From: Anaerocolumna sp047777345
GTDB taxonomy: Bacteria > Bacillota > Clostridia > Lachnospirales > Lachnospiraceae
Direction: 5' to 3'
Assembly: GCA_047777345.1 (NCBI GenBank)
Contig: JBKEEJ010000001.1
Span: forward strand, 62,001-126,000
Length of the DNA stretch: 64,000 bases
Below are positions 31,897-42,417 of this stretch, piece by piece (the stretch's first letter is position 1; the number at the start of each line of letters is the position of its first letter). A program made the translations under genes and the position numbers. The notes below the pieces were generated by a model, which saw only the letters and a program-made list of their open reading frames with translations, ran no database searches and was not told the origin of the DNA.

Positions 31897-32589
31897 ATGA
31901 AAAGAGGAAAAAAATACGCTGAAGCTGCAAAGCTTATCGACAGAGCTACGTTATATGATGCGGCAGAAGCAATTAGTTTAGTAAAAAAATCAGCAGTTGC
32001 TAAATTTGATGAAACAATCGAAGCACACATCAGACTTGGCGTTGACGGACGTCATGCCGACCAACAGGTTCGTGGTGCAGTTGTTCTGCCTCATGGAACC
32101 GGTAAAACTGTAAGGGTACTTGTATTTGCCAAAGGCGATAAGTTAGCAGAGGCAGAAGCAGCCGGTGCAGATTATGTTGGCGGTGAAGAATTAGTGCCAA
32201 AGATTCAGAATGAAGGCTGGCTGGATTTTGACGTCGTAGTTGCTACTCCCGATATGATGGGTGTTGTAGGTCGTTTAGGACGTGTGCTTGGACCGAAAGG
32301 TTTAATGCCAAATCCAAAAGCTGGTACGGTTACTATGGATGTTACAAAAGCTGTTAAGGATATTAAAGCCGGTAAGATCGAATACAGATTAGACAAGACA
32401 AATATTATTCACGTGCCGTTAGGAAAAGCTTCCTTTACTGAGGAACAATTAGCGGACAACTTCCAGACGCTGATTGGTGCAATTCTTAAAGCAAAACCTT
32501 CTTCTGCAAAAGGTCAGTACCTCAGAAGCGTTACTTTAGCTTCTACTATGGGACCTGGTGTGAAATTAAACACAGCCAAATTAGGTTAA
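31897..32589 (+). CDS. rplA: 50S ribosomal protein L1
   Basis: A 230-residue protein, full length, with GTGKTVRVLVFAKGDKLAEA and VVGRLGRVLGPKGLMPNPKA. It binds 23S rRNA at the L1 stalk and represses its own mRNA. The two L1-type sites before rplK and rplA fit feedback control. Confidence 0.97.
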   Translation: MKRGKKYAEAAKLIDRATLYDAAEAISLVKKSAVAKFDETIEAHIRLGVDGRHADQQVRGAVVLPHGTGKTVRVLVFAKGDKLAEAEAAGADYVGGEELVPKIQNEGWLDFDVVVATPDMMGVVGRLGRVLGPKGLMPNPKAGTVTMDVTKAVKDIKAGKIEYRLDKTNIIHVPLGKASFTEEQLADNFQTLIGAILKAKPSSAKGQYLRSVTLASTMGPGVKLNTAKLG

Positions 32590-32619
32590 TTATTTTGCAA
32601 AGAAATTTTGTTTTTATAG

Positions 32620-32648
32620 TTGACACCATAATAGATTGATGTTATACT
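32620..32648 (+). promoter_or_regulatory. sigma-A promoter of rplJL
   Basis: TTGACA (32620-32625) and TATACT (32643-32648) are exactly 17 bp apart, just ahead of the L10 leader. Confidence 0.85.
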
Positions 32649-32654
32649 TTTGAA

Positions 32655-32775
32655 TGCAATAACTGCCGAAGACAGTAGGTGCCGTAAGGCATAAGTTGAA
32701 AACGCCTACCGAGGGATCAATATTTTTGATGATTTATATAATCCCTTACTGTTTGGCGGTAAGGGATTTTTCATT
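32655..32775 (+). promoter_or_regulatory. ribosomal protein L10 leader with terminator
   Basis: The leader contains ACTGCCGAAGACAGTAGGTG, AAGGC and CCTACCGAGGG, the conserved core of the L10 leader. A terminator follows (AATCCCTTAC / GTAAGGGATT, about 32740-32770, then TTTT). L10-L12 binding is expected to attenuate rplJL. The remainder to 32900 has no gene. Confidence 0.85.
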
Positions 32776-32900
32776 TTATAGGAAACCACATCCTATAAGA
32801 TAAAAATCACCCCATATAAGCAGTGAAGCAGGCAGATAAGCTTATTTAAGCATAATTCGCATTTTGCGTTTATGTAAAATCTATAAGGAGGTGTACTAGA

Positions 32901-33395
32901 GTGGCTAAAGTAGAATTAAAACAACCTATCGTTGACGAGATTAAAGGTTATATGAACAGTGCAAAATCAATTGTAGCCGTAGACTACCGCGGAATTACTG
33001 TGGAAGAAGACACAAAACTTCGTAAACAGTTAAGAGAAGCTGGTGTTGTATATAAGGTTTACAAAAACACACTGTTAAAACGTGCTTTTGAAGGAACCCC
33101 ATACGAAGCACTGGCAAAGCATCTGGAAGGACCTACTGCAGTAGCGTTTGGCATTGACGACGAAACTGCTCCTGCCAGAATCATTAACAAAGCAATCAAG
33201 GATTGCCCTAATTTAGAGTTCAAAGCTGGTGTAGTAGAGGGAGTTTATTATGATCCTAAGGGACTGGAAGTTATCGCAGCTATCCCTTCAAGAAACGAAC
33301 TTATTTCCAAGTTACTTGGAAGCTTACAATCTCCTATTGCCAACTTTGCTCGTGTTCTTAAGCAAATCGCTGAGAAACAAGAAGGAGCAGCATAA
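32901..33395 (+). CDS. rplJ: 50S ribosomal protein L10
   Basis: A 164-residue protein starting at GTG 32901 behind AAGGAGGTG. SIVAVDYRGITVEEDTKLRK and VYKNTLLKRA are typical of L10, which anchors the L7/L12 stalk. Confidence 0.96.
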   Translation: MAKVELKQPIVDEIKGYMNSAKSIVAVDYRGITVEEDTKLRKQLREAGVVYKVYKNTLLKRAFEGTPYEALAKHLEGPTAVAFGIDDETAPARIINKAIKDCPNLEFKAGVVEGVYYDPKGLEVIAAIPSRNELISKLLGSLQSPIANFARVLKQIAEKQEGAA

Positions 33396-33458
33396 GAAAG
33401 AATTTGTAATTGTTACGGAATAAAACCATAACAGAAATAATAAATGGAGGTATTAATA

Positions 33459-33827
33459 ATGACAACTCAAGAATTTATCGAAGCTATTAAAGGCTTAACT
33501 GTAACAGAATTAAATGATTTAGTAAAAGCATGTGAGGAAGAATTTGGTGTATCTGCAGCAGCAGGCGTTGTAGTTGCAGGACCTGCAGCAGGCGGCGCAG
33601 CAGCTGAAGAAGAAAAAACTGAATTTGATGTAGAATTAACAGAAGTTGGTCCTAACAAAGTTAAAGTTATCAAAGTTGTTCGTGAAATCACTGGTTTAGG
33701 CTTAAAAGAAGCAAAAGACCTTGTTGATGGAGCACCTAAGGTTGTTAAAGAAGGAGCTTCCAAGGACGAAGCTAACGAAATCAAGACAAAACTTGAAGCT
33801 GAAGGCGCTAAAGTTACAATTAAATAA
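33459..33827 (+). CDS. rplL: 50S ribosomal protein L7/L12
   Basis: A 122-residue protein with an N-terminal dimerisation domain (MTTQEFIEAIKGLTVTELND), an Ala/Gly-rich hinge and a C-terminal factor-binding domain (ITGLGLKEAKDLVDGAPKVV). ATG 33459 follows TGGAGG; an in-frame start at 33444 overlaps the ribosome site and is rejected. Confidence 0.97.
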   Translation: MTTQEFIEAIKGLTVTELNDLVKACEEEFGVSAAAGVVVAGPAAGGAAAEEEKTEFDVELTEVGPNKVKVIKVVREITGLGLKEAKDLVDGAPKVVKEGASKDEANEIKTKLEAEGAKVTIK

Positions 33828-33842
33828 TTTATCTGCAAGATT

Positions 33843-33883
33843 AAAGTCTGTCCCAAAGAATAAGAAGGGGCAGACTTTTTTTG
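33843..33883 (+). terminator. intrinsic terminator after rplL
   Basis: AAAGTCTG and CAGACTTT arms, extended by TCCC/GGGG, are followed by TTTTTTTG. Confidence 0.9.
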
Positions 33884-34148
33884 TTAATCTTTCGGTAAAT
33901 TCGGAAAAATTTCTATTCCATAAAAGAAATCTGATTTTTTCTTTTTTACGTTTTTTTTCATACAATATTAATAAATTTAAGAAAATGTCCCGTTTTCCGT
34001 AATAAAAAACGGATGCATTTCTCTCTTATAAAAAGGAAAATGGTTATTTGTGTATAGAAAGGATATTTTTGGGGATACAATATAATTAAGGGAAAATTTA
34101 CGTAATTTTTAGAATTATAGCTGAAATAGAAAAAGTCAACAAAATATG

Positions 34149-34412
34149 TTGACATCTTGAAAAGCTTGTGATATTATGAATGATGCACTATTGTGTGCTG
34201 TAGTATGCCTTCAGAACATATTATAGCACACATAAGAGAAAATGAAAAGTATTTTTGCAAAAATATTCTATAATATTTCTGAATGAAATAAGAGGAAGCA
34301 AAAAATGGGCTGTTTCCTGGAAATATTTATGGATATTAGGCAGCGGCTTTTGCTGAATTCACCATTTGGTAAAGGTCTTATTTAAATAAAAATTCAAGGG
34401 GTGAAAACGTCG
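34149..34412 (+). promoter_or_regulatory. rpoB promoter and long leader
   Basis: TTGACA (34149-34154) and TATTAT (34172-34177) are 17 bp apart. The roughly 230-nt leader holds a hairpin (TGTGTGCT/AGCACACA, about 34192-34233). The rest of the 585-bp gap before rpoB (33884-34148) is AT-rich and shows nothing else. Confidence 0.7.
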
Positions 34413-37400
34413 ATGGAAAAAAACAGGATACGTCCAATCAAAGTTGGTAACGGCATAAGAATGAGCTACTCGAGACAGAAAGAAGTATTGGAGATGCCAA
34501 ATCTTATTGAAGTTCAGAAGAAATCATACGAATGGTTTCTGAAAGAAGGACTCAAAGAAGTATTTGACGATATATCTCCAATTGAAGATTATAGCGGGCA
34601 CTTAAGTCTGGAGTTTGTAGATTTTGTGCTGTGTGAAGACGATGTAAAATATTCAATTGAGGAATGTAAGGAAGAGATGCAACTTATGCAGCTCCCCTTA
34701 AAGTAAAGGTAAGACTTCACAACAAAGAGAACGATGAAATCAGTGAGCACGATATTTTTATGGGCGATTTACCATTAATGACGGAGACTGGAACTTTCGT
34801 TATTAACGGTGCCGAAAGAGTTATCGTTAGCCAGTTAGTACGTTCACCCGGTATCTATTTTGCAATTGGACACGACAAAATTGGTAAGAAACTGTTTTCT
34901 TCAACTGTAATACCAAATCGTGGTGCATGGCTGGAATATGAAACCGATTCCAATGATGTATTCTATGTACGCGTAGATCGTAACAGAAAGGTGCCCATTA
35001 CCGTACTGATCCGTGCATTGGGTGTTGGAACCAATGTTGAAATACAGGAATTATTTGGTGAAGAGCCAAAAATATTGGCAAGTTTTACAAAAGATCCGTC
35101 GGATAATTATCAGGATGGTTTACTTGAGTTATATAAAAAATTGCGTCCAGGTGAACCGCTTTCCGTAGAAAGTGCAGAATCTTTACTTATAATATGTTCT
35201 TTGATCCGAGAAGATACGATCTTGCCAAAGTGGGAAGATATAAATTCAATAAAAAATTAGCTTTAAAAAATCGTGTAGTTGGCTTCCCTCTTGCTGAAGA
35301 TGTTGTAAATAAAGAAACCGGAGAAATTATAGCGCAGGCCGGTACTATTATTACGGAGCAACTTGCGGAAGAAATACAAAATGCTGCAATACGTTCCATA
35401 GTGGTACAAGCGGAAGAACGTCATGTAAAAGTTTTATCTAATTTAATGGTAGATTTGGCTTATTATGTAGATGTAGACAAAGAAGAACTGGGTGTTAAAG
35501 AATATGTATATTATCCGGTATTAAAGAAAATTCTTGATGAAAATAAGAATATCGAAGATATAAAGACTGCAATTAAAAGAAATATAAATGAATTAATTCC
35601 GAAACATTAACAAAAGATGATATATTTGCATCTATAAATTATAACATTCATCTGGAATATGGTATTGGCAGCGAAGATGATATCGATCACTTAGGTAACA
35701 GAAGAATCAGGGCAGTGGGAGAATTGCTTCAGAATCAGTACAGAATTGGTCTGTCCAGAATGGAACGTGTAGTCAGAGAAAGAATGACCACACAGGATTT
35801 AGAAGGTGTTAGCCCTCAGTCCCTGATTAATATTAAGCCGGTAACAGCGGCGGTAAAAGAATTTTTTGGAAGTTCCCAGTTGTCACAGTTTATGGACCAG
35901 CATAACCCCTTAGGTGAATTGACCCATAAGAGACGTTTGTCAGCCCTGGGACCTGGTGGTTTGTCCCGTGACCGTGCCGGCTTTGAAGTTCGTGACGTTC
36001 ACTATACCCATTACGGCAGAATGTGCCCCATTGAAACCCCTGAAGGTCCAAATATCGGACTGATTAACTCTTTGGCTTCCTATGCTATTATTAACGAATA
36101 TGGTTTCATTGAAGCACCTTATCGTAAAGTTGACACAATCAGACCCTATGAATCCGAGGGTTACGGACGAAGTAGTTTATCTGACCGCAGATGAGGAAGA
36201 TAAATACGTTATTGCCCAGGCCAATGAGCCTCTTGATGAAAATGGCTATTTTATCGGAACAAGCATATCCGGTCGATATAAAGAGGAATTCTCTGAATTT
36301 GAAAAAGTCTAAAATTGATTTAATGGACGTATCTCCAAAGATGGTATTCTCCGTTGCTACCGCCATGATTCCGTTCCTTGAAAATGACGATGCGAACCGT
36401 GCCCTTATGGGTTCCAACATGCAGCGTCAGGCTGTTCCTTTGCTGGTTACAGAGGCCCCTGTGGTAGGAACCGGAATAGAGGCAAAAGCTGCCGTTGACT
36501 CCGGCGTTTGTGTTATAGCCAAAAAATCCGGTATTGTAGAGCGTTCTACCGCACAGGAAATTGTTGTTAAAAATGACGACGGAACAAAATCTTCCTATAA
36601 ATTATTAAAATTTGCAAGAAGTAATCAGGGTACATGTATTAATCAGCGCCCTATCGTAAACAAAGGGGACAGAGTGAAAGAAGGACAGGTAATTGCAGAT
36701 GGTCCTTCCACATCCTATGGAGAATTAGCCCTTGGTAAAAATCCTCTTATCGGGTTTATGACCTGGGAAGGGTATAACTACGAAGACGCGGTATTAATCA
36801 GCGAAAGACTGGTACAGGAAGATGTTTACACATCTATCCATATTGAAGAATATGAAGCAGAAGCAAGAGATACCAAGTTAGGACCGGAGGAAATCACAAG
36901 GGATGTTCCGGGCGTAGGCGATGATGCCCTTAAGAATCTGGACGAAAGAGGTATTATCCGAATCGGTGCAGAAGTACGTGCCGGGGATATTTTAGTCGGT
37001 AAGGTAACTCCTAAGGGAGAAACGGAACTGACCGCAGAGGAAAGACTTCTTCGCGCTATTTTTGGTGAAAAGGCAAGAGAAGTCAGAGACACTTCCTTAA
37101 GGGTTCCTCACGGTGAGTATGGTATTATTGTTGACGCCAAAGTATTTACCAGAGAAAACGGTGATGAACTGCCACCTGGCGTAAACCAGACGGTACGTGT
37201 TTATATTGCTCAGAAAAGGAAAATTCAGGTCGGAGACAAAATGGCCGGACGACATGGTAATAAGGGTGTTGTTTCCCGTGTATTGCCTGTGGAAGATATG
37301 CCATTTTTACCTAACGGAAGACCTTTGGATATTGTATTAAATCCTCTGGGTGTGCCTTCCCGTATGAACATTGGACAGGTGCTGGAGATTCACTTAAGTC

Positions 37401-38245
37401 TTGCTGCAAAGGTTCTTGGCTTAAAAGCGGCTACTCCGGTATTTGACGGGGCCAATGAGGATGACATTATGGATACTCTGGAATTGGCCAATGACTATGT
37501 CAATATGGAAATCGAAGACTTTAAGGAAAAGTATAAAGATATATTGGATCCGGAAATAATGGAATATTTACTTACCCACCAGGAAAACAGAGAAGAATGG
37601 AAAGGTGTACCCATTAACCGGGACGGTAAAGTAAGACTTCGTGATGGTAGAACCGGCGAATATTTTGACGGAGCTGTTACGGTAGGATTTATGCACTACT
37701 TAAAGCTTCACCATCTGGTAGATGATAAGATTCACGCACGTTCTACAGGTCCTTATTCCTTAGTAACGCAACAGCCTCTTGGTGGTAAAGCACAATTTGG
37801 TGGCCAGAGATTTGGTGAAATGGAAGTTTGGGCATTAGAGGCATATGGTGCAGCCTATACGCTTCAGGAAATTTTAACAGTAAAATCCGATGATGTTACC
37901 GGTCGTGTTAAGACTTATGAAGCGATTATTAAAGGTGAAAACATTTCTGAGCCGGGTATTCCTGAGTCCTTTAAGGTACTCCTTAAGGAATTACAGTCTT
38001 TGGCACTTGATGTTACTGTATTGGATGAAAACGGCAATGAAGTGAAGATGACAGAAAATGTTGACTACGGTGATGGAGATCTAACACCGTTAATTGAGGG
38101 CGACAATAATTTCAGCTATGACGAAGATTATAGTGAGGCCGGATATCGCGAAACATCTCCGGATGAAGAGGATAGTTTCTTCGACTCTTTTGACGATGAT
38201 GATGATGTTGACCTCAATGAAATGGACGATGACTTTGAAGATTAA
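34413..38245 (+). CDS. rpoB: RNA polymerase beta subunit, with five apparent frameshifts
   Basis: The protein runs from MEKNRIRPIKVGNGIRMSYS to an acidic tail (FDDDDDVDLNEMDDDFED). It contains all expected regions, for example the rifampicin-region segment SSQLSQFMDQHNPLGELTHK and GDKMAGRHGNKGVVS. The frame breaks near 34671-34677, 35181-35193 and 35601-35610 (each needs one added base). It also breaks near 36131-36140 and 36300-36306 (each needs one base removed). Correcting these gives 3834 nt, exactly 1278 codons including stop. The subunit is essential, so errors in the sequence are far more likely than a broken gene. GTG 34401 is an alternative start. Confidence 0.93.
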
Positions 38246-38329
38246 TTTATAAAGACATCCGTTATGATCGATGTCTGTCGTAAATGAGCGGATTTCAGTA
38301 TAAATCCGTACTATGAAAGGGAGTGCCAG

Positions 38330-41300
38330 ATGATGCCAGAAGTAGTAAATAATGAAAATACCGGGGAAATTACCTATGATGCAATAAGAATTGGTTTAGC
38401 TTCTCCTGAAAAAATCAGGGAGTGGTCCAGAGGCGAGGTAAAAAAGCCTGAGACCATAAACTACAGAACACTTAAGCCGGAAAAAGACGGCTTGTTCTGC
38501 GAGAAGATATTTGGACCAAGCAAAGATTGGGAATGCCATTGTGGTAAATACAAAAAAATCAGATATAAGGGTGTAGTTTGCGACCGCTGCGGCGTTGAAG
38601 TTACAAAGGCCAGTGTCCGCAGAGAGCGTATGGGTCATATTGAACTTGCTGCACCAGTATCCCATATCTGGTATTTCAAAGGAATACCAAGCCGTATGGG
38701 ACTTATTCTGGATTTGTCTCCAAGAACCCTGGAAAAAGTATTATATTTTGCGGCTTACATTGTGTTGGATAAAGGCAACACAGATTTACAATATAAACAG
38801 GTATTAAATGAAAAGGAATACAGAGAAGCTTATGAAAAATACGGCAACAAATTCAGAGTCGGAATGGGTGCCGAGGCAATTCAGGAGCTTTTGCTTGCCA
38901 TTGATTTAGACAAAGAATCTGCTGAGTTAAAGAAGGCTTTAAAGGATTCTACCGGTCAGAAAAGGGCAAGAATAATCAAAAGACTGGAAGTTGTGGAAGC
39001 TTTCAGAGAGTCCGGCAATCGTCCGGAATGGATGATTTTAACTGTAATTCCGGTTATTCCGCCGGATTTAAGACCAATGGTTCAGTTAGACGGCGGACGT
39101 TTCGCAACTTCTGATATGAATGATTTATACAGAAGAATAATTAATCGGAATAACCGTTTAAAGAGGCTTTTGGAGCTTGGCGCGCCGGACATTATTGTTC
39201 GTAATGAAAAAAGAATGTTGCAGGAAGCGGTAGATGCTCTTATTGATAACGGAAGAAGAGGAAGACCTGTTACCGGTCCCGGAAACCGTCCGTTAAAATC
39301 CTTATCCGATATGTTAAAGGGTAAACAGGGACGCTTCCGTCAAAACCTTCTTGGAAAACGTGTTGACTATTCCGGTCGTTCCGTTATCGTAGTAGGACCT
39401 GAATTAAAGATTTATCAGTGCGGTCTTCCAAAGGAAATGGCAATTGAGTTATTTAAACCATTTGTAATGAAAGAACTGGTTGCCAAAGGAACCGCTCATA
39501 ATATAAAATCAGCCAAAAAAATGGTAGAAAGACTTCAGCCGGAAGTTTGGGATGTGTTAGAGGAGGTAATCCGAGAACATCCGGTTATGTTAAACCGTGC
39601 CCCGACACTTCACAGACTTGGTATTCAGGCTTTCGAGCCTGTATTGGTAGAAGGTAAGGCAATTAAGCTTCACCCCTTGGTATGTACTGCATTTAATGCG
39701 GACTTTGACGGTGACCAGATGGCTGTCCACCTGCCTTTGTCTGTGGAAGCTCAGGCAGAATGCAGATTTCTTCTGCTTTCGCCAAACAACTTGCTAAAGC
39801 CTTCCGATGGTGCGCCTGTAGCCGTTCCTTCTCAGGATATGGTACTTGGAATCTATTATTTAACACTGGAAAAACCCGGAGATAAAGGCGAGGGCCATTA
39901 CTTTAAGAGTATAAATGAAGCAATTTTGGCTTATGAAAACGGTTATATTACGCTTCATGCAAGGATTAAAGTAAGAAGAACCGGTGTGAATAACGAAGGA
40001 AAAGTAGCAAGCAGAACCATTGAATCCACTTTGGGACGTTTGCTTTTCAACGAAATTATCAGTCAGGATTTAGGTTTTGTTGACCGTTCCAAACCAGAAA
40101 ACTTCCTGCTTCCGGAAATTGATTTCCATGTTGGTAAGAAGCAGTTAAAGAAAATACTGGAGAAATGCATCAATACCCATGGTGCAACTAAAACAGCAGA
40201 AACTTTGGATGCCATTAAGGCATTGGGTTATAAATATTCCACCAGGGCTGCTATGACGGTATCCATTTCCGATATGACAGTACCGCCTGAAAAGAAGACA
40301 ATTATAGCGGAAGCAGAAAAGAGAGTACAAGAAATATCGAAAAACTACCGTCGTGGTCTTATGACGGAAGACGAAAGATATAAAGCGGTTATTGAGACCT
40401 GGAAGGTAGCCGATGATGAAATTACGGATGCCCTTCTTAAAGGCCTGGATAAATACAATAATATTTACATGATGGCTGATTCCGGTGCCCGTGGTTCCGA
40501 TAAACAGATCAAGCAGCTTGCGGGTATGCGTGGTCTTATGGCGGATACTTCCGGACGTACCATTGAGTTGCCTATTAAATCCAATTTCCGTGAAGGGCTT
40601 GACGTATTGGAATACTTCATTTCTGCTCACGGTGCCAGAAAAGGTCTTTCTGATACGGCTCTTCGTACGGCCGACTCCGGATACTTAACCCGTCGTCTGG
40701 TAGATGTATCCCAGGATTTAATTATTCGTGAAACGGATTGCTGTGAAGGCAAAGAAATTCCTGGTATGTGGGTTAAGGCATTTACCGATGGCAATGAAGT
40801 AATTGAGAGTCTGGAAGAACGTATTACCGGCAGATTTTCCTGTGAGACTATTTATGATGATAATGGTGAAATAATCGTTAAGGCAAACCATATGATTACA
40901 CCGAAGAGGGCGGCCAGAATTGTTAATACCAAGAAAGTAAAGGAAGCCGGATTTAATGCCAAAATTAAGATCCGTACTATCCTTACCTGTAAATCCCGTA
41001 TCGGCGTTTGTGCTAAGTGCTATGGTGCCAACATGGCAACCGGTGAAGCGGTTCAGGTCGGCGAGGCAGTAGGTATTATTGCAGCCCAGTCTATTGGTGA
41101 ACCTGGTACACAGCTTACCATGCGTACTTTCCATACGGGTGGTGTTGCCGGTGATGATATTACACAAGGTCTTCCTCGTGTCGAAGAACTTTTTGAAGCC
41201 AGAAAGCCAAAAGGACTTGCGATTATTGCTGAGTTCGGCGGCGTTGTAACCATTAAGGATACAAAGAAAAAACGTGAGGTAATTGTAACCAATCAGGAAA

Positions 41301-42061
41301 CCGGCGAATCCAAGACATATTTGATTCCTTATGGTTCCAGAATCAAAGTAGCGGACGGTGATATACTAGAAGCCGGCGATGAGTTAACCGAAGGTAGTGT
41401 TAACCCTCATGATATCTTAAAAATCAAAGGTATCCGTGCTGTTCAGGATTATATGATTCAGGAAGTTCAGCGTGTATACCGCTTACAGGGTGTTGAAATC
41501 AACGATAAGCATATTGAGGTTATCGTACGTCAGATGCTTAAGAAAGTCCGTGTTGAAAACAGCGGTGATTCTGACCTGTTACCTGGTAAACTAGTTGATG
41601 CATTAGAATTTGAAGATATCAATGAAAAGCTGAAAGCACAAGGCTTACAGCCGGCAGAAGGCAAACAGGTAATGCTTGGTATTACCAAAGCTTCCTTAGC
41701 AACCAATTCCTTCCTGTCTGCTGCTTCCTTCCAGGAAACCACAAAGGTATTAACAGAAGCTGCAATTCATGGAAAAGTGGATCCGTTAATTGGTTTGAAG
41801 GAAAACGTTATTATCGGTAAACTGATTCCTGCCGGTACCGGTATGAAGAGATACCGTAATGTTAAATTAGATTCGGATATGGACGAAGAATTATTAATCT
41901 CAGAAGATTTTGATGACGACTATGAAAATTTCCATTATTCCGAATCCGGAGATAATGAGGACAGCATTGATACAGACGGATACAAGGAAGAAGATTCAAC
42001 CGATGAAGTAACGGATCAAGAGGAAAATGCTGAGGATAATCTGTCAGACAATAATGATTAA
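38330..42061 (+). CDS. rpoC: RNA polymerase beta' subunit
   Basis: A 1243-residue subunit in one intact frame. It has the N-terminal zinc site (CHCGKYKKIRYKGVVCDRCG), the catalytic NADFDGDQM with the three Asp that bind magnesium, the trigger loop (QSIGEPGTQLTMRTFHTGG) and a C-terminal acidic tail rich in Asp and Glu. It follows rpoB by 84 bp. Its intact frame contrasts with rpoB. Confidence 0.97.
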   Translation: MMPEVVNNENTGEITYDAIRIGLASPEKIREWSRGEVKKPETINYRTLKPEKDGLFCEKIFGPSKDWECHCGKYKKIRYKGVVCDRCGVEVTKASVRRERMGHIELAAPVSHIWYFKGIPSRMGLILDLSPRTLEKVLYFAAYIVLDKGNTDLQYKQVLNEKEYREAYEKYGNKFRVGMGAEAIQELLLAIDLDKESAELKKALKDSTGQKRARIIKRLEVVEAFRESGNRPEWMILTVIPVIPPDLRPMVQLDGGRFATSDMNDLYRRIINRNNRLKRLLELGAPDIIVRNEKRMLQEAVDALIDNGRRGRPVTGPGNRPLKSLSDMLKGKQGRFRQNLLGKRVDYSGRSVIVVGPELKIYQCGLPKEMAIELFKPFVMKELVAKGTAHNIKSAKKMVERLQPEVWDVLEEVIREHPVMLNRAPTLHRLGIQAFEPVLVEGKAIKLHPLVCTAFNADFDGDQMAVHLPLSVEAQAECRFLLLSPNNLLKPSDGAPVAVPSQDMVLGIYYLTLEKPGDKGEGHYFKSINEAILAYENGYITLHARIKVRRTGVNNEGKVASRTIESTLGRLLFNEIISQDLGFVDRSKPENFLLPEIDFHVGKKQLKKILEKCINTHGATKTAETLDAIKALGYKYSTRAAMTVSISDMTVPPEKKTIIAEAEKRVQEISKNYRRGLMTEDERYKAVIETWKVADDEITDALLKGLDKYNNIYMMADSGARGSDKQIKQLAGMRGLMADTSGRTIELPIKSNFREGLDVLEYFISAHGARKGLSDTALRTADSGYLTRRLVDVSQDLIIRETDCCEGKEIPGMWVKAFTDGNEVIESLEERITGRFSCETIYDDNGEIIVKANHMITPKRAARIVNTKKVKEAGFNAKIKIRTILTCKSRIGVCAKCYGANMATGEAVQVGEAVGIIAAQSIGEPGTQLTMRTFHTGGVAGDDITQGLPRVEELFEARKPKGLAIIAEFGGVVTIKDTKKKREVIVTNQETGESKTYLIPYGSRIKVADGDILEAGDELTEGSVNPHDILKIKGIRAVQDYMIQEVQRVYRLQGVEINDKHIEVIVRQMLKKVRVENSGDSDLLPGKLVDALEFEDINEKLKAQGLQPAEGKQVMLGITKASLATNSFLSAASFQETTKVLTEAAIHGKVDPLIGLKENVIIGKLIPAGTGMKRYRNVKLDSDMDEELLISEDFDDDYENFHYSESGDNEDSIDTDGYKEEDSTDEVTDQEENAEDNLSDNND

Positions 42062-42130
42062 TTTCCTTAACATATACTGAAGATATTTTATTTATTGAAT
42101 ATATTTACTGATTAAAATCAGCTTAAATTT

Positions 42131-42184
42131 GAAAACCTGTTTTGAAAGGATTGAAAATAATCTTTTTAAAACAGGTTTTTTTAC
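42131..42184 (+). terminator. intrinsic terminator after rpoC
   Basis: AAAACCTGTTTT pairs with AAAACAGGTTTT around an A-rich loop and is followed by TTTTTT. Confidence 0.9.
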
Positions 42185-42225
42185 GCCTGTTTCATATGGG
42201 ACTATAATATTACTTAACTCCGATA

Positions 42226-42274
42226 TTGACATATATCTTGTATGAGTATATAATTAAAACACAATATATTGTGC
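42226..42274 (+). promoter_or_regulatory. promoter with two NrdR boxes
   Basis: TTGACA (42226-42231) and TATAAT (42249-42254) are 17 bp apart. ACACAATATATTGTGC (42259-42274) is an almost perfect NrdR box. A weaker box (GACATATATCTTGTAT, 42228-42243) starts 31 bp earlier, the usual three-turn spacing. A small hairpin with AAAGTACT/AGTACTTT arms and a T-tract (about 42307-42340) in the leader could attenuate transcription. Confidence 0.8.
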
Positions 42275-42417
42275 TTTGGCTAAATGTCTGAAAGTGGAAA
42301 TTTACATAAAGTACTTATGCTTAAAGTACTTTTTGTTTTGGCGCCTTAAAACAGAATTTTATCGGGAAGAAATAAATCGGATAGAAATTACATATGGATG
42401 GAATTGGAGGAATTGGA

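Noticed and set aside
34413..36312. Programmed frameshifting in rpoB
   Set aside because: Five shifts of both signs without common slippery sites or downstream structures do not fit programmed recoding; single-base errors restore an exact frame.
42275..42417. Cobalamin riboswitch before the class II reductase
   Set aside because: The leader is only about 150 nt and lacks the B12-box; NrdR boxes explain control better.
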